Shown here piece after piece: positions 58,549 to 64,000 of a stretch of DNA of 64,000 nucleotides. The stretch is from positions 118,541-182,540 of the forward strand of contig WTPW01000586.1 of assembly GCA_009809945.1 (NCBI GenBank), written 5' to 3'. The notes beneath the pieces were generated by a model, which was not told where the DNA came from, made no database searches, and saw only the letters and a list, made by a program, of their open reading frames with translations. Origin of the DNA: Gigaspora margarita. Its lineage: Eukaryota > Glomeromycota > Glomeromycetes > Diversisporales > Gigasporaceae. Every line of letters starts with the position of its first letter. The stretch's first letter is position 1. A program made the position numbers and the translations under genes.

Positions 58549-59824
58549 TTTTGTTGCATATGCCAATGTTATTTTGAAGTTCAACAATATGAATGTGAAT
58601 CTACCCAGAATATGATTATCGTATGATTTTCTGCTGTGTGACAAATAATGCAAATCGATTTTTAAAATCATATTTATACATTATGTGACGTGTAATCGGA
58701 AATTTTTTCGTATAATGTACGCATCACACCGGTTGTTTATGCCTGAAAGACTCTAGACGGGGGTACAAGAACTGAGTAATTAAAAATTCAATAAAAGTTT
58801 TTTTTTATTTTAATTCTATATAATTGTTTATAAATTTAGCCAGTCTTGCAAAAAAGCATGAGAACTTCGTATACGTACGCACGTACCTCTGTTCGCATGA
58901 AATAATCCCTGATCATCTTTCACTGAACATAGCATACCAACGGCATAAACAGAAGGATTTGGTTCATGGGTGCGTGATTAGGTAACGAAAGATAGATCAA
59001 ATGGCGCATTGAGCAGGAAAGATTTTTCCGTACCACAAAATAGTTTAGCGATAGTGCTAAGAAGCTTTGATTTTGTAACTCATTTTTCTTATAAGTCGGC
59101 ATGCATTAGTATAATGCGGCTAATGTGGGTTGGCAAGGATCTAGAATGAAAAGCGCATCATAAGCGTCATCTATCAATAGAAATTGTTTCCCTAAAAACA
59201 CTCAAGCTTGCCTGTCGTTAATCAAAACTGTGTACAAGGCCTCAGCTATTTAGAGTATCTGAAGCATACCTAAGAAAAAACTATAAATAAAATCTTGGCA
59301 GAGCAGATACACATGAGACCAGCCTTACCGTAGAAATTGGCGTTTAGTAGGTAATTTTGCTTAAATAACCGTGCACTCGTACTAAAATACATATGTAGTG
59401 CTAGGTAAGTAAAATGCAAACGGAAGGATACTTCAAGAACACGGAACCCAGTGACCATCACTTCAGTGAAATTGTTTACTAACAGTTAACAAATCTGGGC
59501 CTAAACTATGTTGTCACCTAACCCTAACACTAACCCTAACTTAGGCCGAGTGTTTAATCATGTGATGTGATGAGCACGAAGATATCACTAGGTTTCTTAT
59601 GCTTAAAATTACCCCACGAATCATATAATAATTTATATTAAAACTTTTGTCATTAATCACATAATAAACGTTTTCTGATTTTATTATTCATCTCGTGAAT
59701 TTCAAGGGAAAACATAGAGGTTTCTACCTACTGATATTCAGCGATCTGGGCTCGAAAACCTGTAGAATGCTAAGAAGTTTGTTAGTTCTGCATGCTAGAA
59801 AATCCCGAGTAAGTAGTTAAACCT
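58549..59824. other. No gene recognised; telomere-like tract at 59,514-59,545
   Basis: ACCTAACCCTAACACTAACC at 59,517-59,536 is a near-perfect CTAACCC run. ATACGTACGCACGTAC at 58,872 recurs in complement near 62,500. Small frames have no homology. Confidence 0.45.
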
Positions 59825-59967
59825 AATTATGTGCAATTTATATGAAAAATTTTAGCATACAATGCGTACTGTACGTATAGTTCTTTCCGGTATCTGATTG
59901 GCTGTCAAAGTGATCGGCAAAAATTTTAGCGTACAGTACGCACAGTACTGTACATGGCACATCACTA
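59825..59967. mobile_element. MITE J copy 1 (GTAC-rich)
   Basis: Contains TTTTAGCATACAATGCGTAC at the left and TTTTAGCGTACAGTACGCAC then CAGTACTGTACATGGCACAT at the right, ending ATCAC before TA. It aligns with the ends of 60,160-61,502. Confidence 0.65.
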
Positions 59968-60225
59968 GTTAAACCTCGCTCGCGAAACCTGCTTGATTAA
60001 TTAGGTGGCTACAGTCGTTGACTTTAAACAAGCAACTTGAAAAGAAGAAAGGAGACACATTAAACTGTCATGAGTGGGTCATAATCTGATTGTAAATACA
60101 AAGAAGCAATCATAAATAAAGGAAGAGTAGGTACCTATCCCGTGTAGAGAGTTTCATTTAGTGATGTGCCATTTATATGTTACCCAAATTTTTTTAGCGT
60201 ACAGTACGTACAGTACGTACAGTAC

Positions 60226-60903
60226 NNNNNNNNNNNNNNNNNNNNNNNNNNNNNNNNNNNNNNNNNNNNNNNNNNNNNNNNNNNNNNNNNNNNNNNNNNN
60301 NNNNNNNNNNNNNNNNNNNNNNNNNNNNNNNNNNNNNNNNNNNNNNNNNNNNNNNNNNNNNNNNNNNNNNNNNNNNNNNNNNNNNNNNNNNNNNNNNNNN
60401 NNNNNNNNNNNNNNNNNNNNNNNNNNNNNNNNNNNNNNNNNNNNNNNNNNNNNNNNNNNNNNNNNNNNNNNNNNNNNNNNNNNNNNNNNNNNNNNNNNNN
60501 NNNNNNNNNNNNNNNNNNNNNNNNNNNNNNNNNNNNNNNNNNNNNNNNNNNNNNNNNNNNNNNNNNNNNNNNNNNNNNNNNNNNNNNNNNNNNNNNNNNN
60601 NNNNNNNNNNNNNNNNNNNNNNNNNNNNNNNNNNNNNNNNNNNNNNNNNNNNNNNNNNNNNNNNNNNNNNNNNNNNNNNNNNNNNNNNNNNNNNNNNNNN
60701 NNNNNNNNNNNNNNNNNNNNNNNNNNNNNNNNNNNNNNNNNNNNNNNNNNNNNNNNNNNNNNNNNNNNNNNNNNNNNNNNNNNNNNNNNNNNNNNNNNNN
60801 NNNNNNNNNNNNNNNNNNNNNNNNNNNNNNNNNNNNNNNNNNNNNNNNNNNNNNNNNNNNNNNNNNNNNNNNNNNNNNNNNNNNNNNNNNNNNNNNNNNN
60901 NNN
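60226..60903. other. Assembly gap of 678 N
   Basis: The left edge stops in GTACAGTAC repeats and the right edge in 21 consecutive G. Frames reading through it are artefacts. Confidence 0.99.
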
Positions 60904-60957
60904 GGGGGGGGGGGGGGGGGGGGGTAATGTAAAACACATAATCAACTTGGTCTGGCC
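60904..60957. mobile_element. Right end of a MITE K copy
   Basis: Poly(G) then TAATGTAAAACACATAATCA and ACTTGGTCTGGCC, matching the right end of 57,362-57,557. The rest of the copy is in the gap. Confidence 0.75.
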
Positions 60958-61094
60958 TAATTAGCTAAATTAACATTAATAAACAAGAAGCAAAGTATAA
61001 AATATTCATTAAACTTAAATAACTTATTTAAACGATTGATTGATCAAAATTATATTTTTGTGAATTCAACACGGAAAAAATTCTCGAAATATAA

Positions 61095-61330
61095 GTGAAA
61101 GTCAAAAAACGAAAGTCAAAGAGAAGATCAAAGTAAAATAAAAATTAGAGTGAAGTCATAGTGAAAGCCAAAATAAAAGTTGAAGATCAAATCAAAGCAA
61201 GGAGAGTCAAAGCGAAAATCAAAGTCAAAACGAAAATTAAAGCGAAGTCAAAGTGAGAGTCAAAGTGAAAGTCAATGTGAAAGTCAAAGCGAGAGTCAAA
61301 GTGAAAATCAAAGCGTAAGTCAAAGTCGAA
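61095..61330 (+). repeat. 12-bp minisatellite (GAAAGTCAAAGC type)
   Basis: About twenty degenerate units such as GAAAGTCAAAGT and GAGAGTCAAAGC. The plus-strand frame 61,180-61,365 translates them to SESQ repeats. Nothing upstream looks like a gene, so coding is doubtful. Confidence 0.8.
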
Positions 61331-61502
61331 AGCTTCTTCGGGAATTATCTGTGTTGATCAATTAACGAATTTGATTGGTCAATTGGCACATCAGGCAGGC
61401 ACTCTTAATAAATGATCGGCAAAAATTTTAGCGTACAGTACGTACAGTACGTACAGTACGTACAGTACTGTACGTATAGTACTGTACGTGGCACATCACT
61501 AG

Positions 61503-62292
61503 TTTCATTGTTCGAGCATATGAAGCATGTATTGGCAACTTTAGGAGAATAACGTAACTCGTATTGGGAGTACCATAATGAAGCCCGTAAAATTCGGGTC
61601 AGATGAGTAAACCAGATAGCTTGAAAATATATTTCTCAACGAAATTTCGGGTTAATTCGTAGTGTTTTTATAAATTAGTTCCAAGCTAACTAAAATGAAT
61701 CATGCAATGTATATAATTAATAGACATGCGGCAAAACATCCACCCTTAAAAATAAATAAATAAATAAATTTCCCAGTAAATTCTTTCTAAAAACTATTGG
61801 TATGCTTGCTTTATTAAGGAAAAAAAAAATACTAACATTCCTATGTGGATCCAAAACCTCTACGATGCCGACTAGCACGTAAAACCTAATTATGCCGATA
61901 AATATCGCATCAATATGATAGGATCTACTAATCGATCTTCTTTTAGGTGCATAAATTTGTAGGCAACCAAAAATCAGCAGATCAATCAAAATTTATATGC
62001 CGGAGCTAGGCGGCATTAAGTAATAATACCAGCCCACTCACTATACTATAGCAAAACTAGCAGCTGCACAACTTTGCTTAATGCATAAGATACCGGTTTA
62101 TTGGTTAAATTTTGGATGATTTAGGGAAAATTTATCGATTCCGGTCTATTCTGGTCCTGAATTTTGGTCAATCTGCTGAATTTTGGTTTATCCATTAAGC
62201 TGCAACAGACAAAAAATAACTTACTCAAAATTTTGCTAACAATTATTAAGTGAACGTCGTGAATCAAACATACCTGGATTTCATTAAAGCAT
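61503..62292. other. No feature recognised
   Basis: A 90-codon minus-strand frame at 61,989-61,717 (MIDLLIFGCLQIYAPKRRSI at its start) has no recognised homology and is probably chance. Confidence 0.35.
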
Positions 62293-62431
62293 CAATATTA
62301 ACTATTTTTTTATAAGCGTAAATATTCCAAATTACTATCTTAATAAAATCTGAAATTTCAAACAATATTAACTATTTTTTTATAAGCGTAAATATTCCAA
62401 ATTACTATCTTAATAAAATCTGAAATTTCAA
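62293..62431. repeat. Perfect direct tandem duplication, 70-bp unit
   Basis: The segment starting CAATATTAACTATTTTTTTA at 62,293 is repeated exactly at 62,363; identity runs to 62,431. Confidence 0.95.
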
Positions 62432-62895
62432 CACGAAGATGAAAACCTTACCCTTAAATAGCGTCACAACACTGCAAGTACCATTGTGACATGCAGAATC
62501 GTACGTGCGTACGTATGATCGTCAGGGATCGAGATCATAATTAATTATTTTACCGAATCTGGGTAGTTTCACGAATAAAAGCTTAAACAGGAATTGCATA
62601 TCAATTTATTAAATATATAAATGATCAGTGCGCAAATATATAAAAGAAAACGACGATCCAAAAGGGTAATCGTCTAGACCTTTTGCCTTGTAAAAATTGG
62701 TAGCATTTCGAATTGTTTGTATACTTCGTCGCCGCGGCTGAATAGCACCCGAATGATATGTCGGTCGAAAAAAGGAGCAAAGGATAAAATTGGTCAGTAA
62801 GAATGTTATGAACCCAATAACAAATAAAATATTTCTTTTTTAGAAATGCGCCAAAGTCAGATACTTTAAATTATTAACGAATAAACTAAAAATCA
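62432..62895. other. No feature recognised
   Basis: Includes the palindromic ATCGTACGTGCGTACGTATG near 62,497. Confidence 0.4.
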
Positions 62896-62899
62896 GAAT

Positions 62900-63150
62900 A
62901 TGGGGGAACATCAATAGAAAAGGGACAAATCATTTCTAGTTACAATTTTTTTAAAATTTTAATTAAAATATCTTAATAACTATTAAATTAAATTTAATAA
63001 AAATTTTTGTTTTAATTCTATAACTATATAAAATTAAAAAAAAAATTTTTATTAAATTTGGTTAAGTAGTTGTTGAGATTTTTTAATTTAAAGTTGAAAA
63101 AACTTTAACTTAGAAAAAAATTTGGCACTTTTCTATTGAAGTTCCCCTAT
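62900..63150. mobile_element. Core-palindrome foldback, ~250 bp
   Basis: TATGGGGGAACATCAATAGA pairs with TCTATTGAAGTTCCCCTATA. The arms carry AAAATATCTTAATAACTATT and the ATTTTTGTTTTAATTCTATA core, as at 51,960-52,256. Confidence 0.8.
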
Positions 63151-64000
63151 ATAATGTTCAGCTTTAGTGCATTCATATATTTAAAAACCAAGCGTAATGG
63201 AGATGATGACTTAATGGATGGCATGATCGGATAATAGCTTAATAGTAAATTCTGAAATTAAATACTATGAATTGAAATTGTTCCAACTGCCTTAAATTAT
63301 GACATTGCATTTAGTCACAAAATCATCGTTTGTCCTATTATACTAGAATTTGAATACCAATATTAAACACTTTCGTTTGATAGTAAAAGACATAACACAA
63401 ATACTTGTAGCTATTGCAAAATATTCATCCATTGTAATCTTGAAGTATCCAGAAACTCGAACTTGAATGTTAATCTATCTGTTAAGGGTAAATTGCAAGA
63501 TTTCACAGTTAATGAATTGTTTTAAAACAAATGATAATTCAAATGACTAAGTCCAAATATTTTATTAATTTTGATATACCTTGCGGTTTTGTAATAAATT
63601 TTAGAACCGAAACTATGATTTCAACGAGTCCATCCAACCGGAAAAATATTATTCATGAGAAGCCGTCAATTAAACATACCATAGTATAAGAATTTGACTT
63701 TATTACGTAATATTTAAATAAAATCACCTATTAGCAATTGTGTCATAAAACTAATGAGTTAATTTAATACAAATGGGAGCTTGGATTGATAATGCTAATA
63801 TTGTGGAAAATTGCTCCTCACCAATTGTTTTCGGTATTCTGCATATACTGATGATCATTTTTAAGAGAAATGATCATATACAGTATGTGGTATCTCTTCG
63901 TTCCCTTTTTTATTTTTTGATGCATCTCGATTTACTCTTTCTCTTGCTATTCCTATTCGAATTTTGGACTTCATAACATCTTGAAGCGGAATTTCATCAA
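63151..64000. other. No feature recognised
   Basis: A 67-codon plus-strand frame at 63,773-63,976 ends in a Leu/Phe-rich run and has no recognised homology. The window ends in unannotated sequence. Confidence 0.4.

Larger units (their letters stand above)
60160..61502. mobile_element. MITE J copy 2, expanded and interrupted
   Basis: Left end GTGATGTGCCATTTATATG and right end TACGTGGCACATCAC, each next to TA. Both sides hold tandem GTACAGTAC units (two before the gap at 60,226; about four at 61,433-61,470). Between them lie the gap, a MITE K fragment, spacer and a 12-bp minisatellite, so the original element has taken insertions. Confidence 0.6.

Noticed and set aside
59514..59545. A true chromosome end
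   Set aside because: The CTAACCC tract is short and internal, with unique sequence on both sides.
60154..60964. Four 250-residue frames across the second gap, with Pro- or Gly-rich ends
   Set aside because: Artefacts of the 678-N gap plus the 21-G run; no coding evidence.
1..64000. CRISPR array or bacterial operon
   Set aside because: No regularly spaced identical repeats with unique spacers, and no contiguous intact genes; the repeats are inverted or degenerate eukaryotic types.

Overview
This window looks like a nuclear, extremely AT-rich, transposon-packed stretch of a fungal genome, most likely an arbuscular mycorrhizal fungus (Glomeromycota, Rhizophagus-like). That assignment rests on three things. 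Decayed proteins match repeat-encoded families I associate with glomeromycete genomes (a conserved transposon ORF with Cys pairs, a PIF1-like helicase, a pogo-type transposase, an 'EYLIFYIEHKRLQW' family). Telomere-like TTAGGG/CTAACCC tracts recur throughout. Foldback elements and small inverted-repeat elements (MITEs) are dense. It is an inference from sequence memory, not a database result. I see no intact ordinary gene, no confident tRNA or rRNA gene, and nothing bacterial (no operons, ribosome binding sites or CRISPR).

Layout. 1-9.2 kb: one large element with inverted ends of about 270 bp carrying TTCAAATATAA iterations, two decayed minus-strand ORFs, a minisatellite, a foldback and MITEs. 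9.6-15.1 kb: foldbacks and MITEs, an assembly gap (12,789-13,136), minisatellites and a three-layer nested element. 15.6-18.7 kb: a PIF1-like helicase pseudogene split by a poly(A) retroposon. 18.7-30.6 kb: a dense nest of foldback families, MITEs with TTA/TAA or TA target duplications, and two elements carrying non-repetitive cargo. 30.6-31.9 kb: a tRNA-headed, poly(A)-tailed retroposon with a 17-bp target duplication. 32.05-34.78 kb: a decayed pogo/Fot1-like transposon with recognisable ends. 34.9-42.8 kb: more foldbacks, tandem repeats and one decayed glomeromycete-family ORF. 43-64 kb: a less CpG-poor segment with scattered MITEs, two unknown coding remnants, a retropepsin-like fragment, a giant nested foldback (57.17-58.55 kb), GTAC-rich elements and a second gap (60,226-60,903).

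How it works together: almost everything is mobile-element sequence at different ages. Several insertions are documented inside the window, because a related repeat copy preserves the uninterrupted target; target duplications of TAA or TA can be read directly. Two patterns cut across families. A palindromic core of roughly 100 bp recurs in foldbacks that have different ends, and telomere-like tracts sit in the middle of unrelated inverted-repeat elements. A CpG-poor to less CpG-poor transition near 43.0-43.9 kb may mark a chromatin or methylation boundary.
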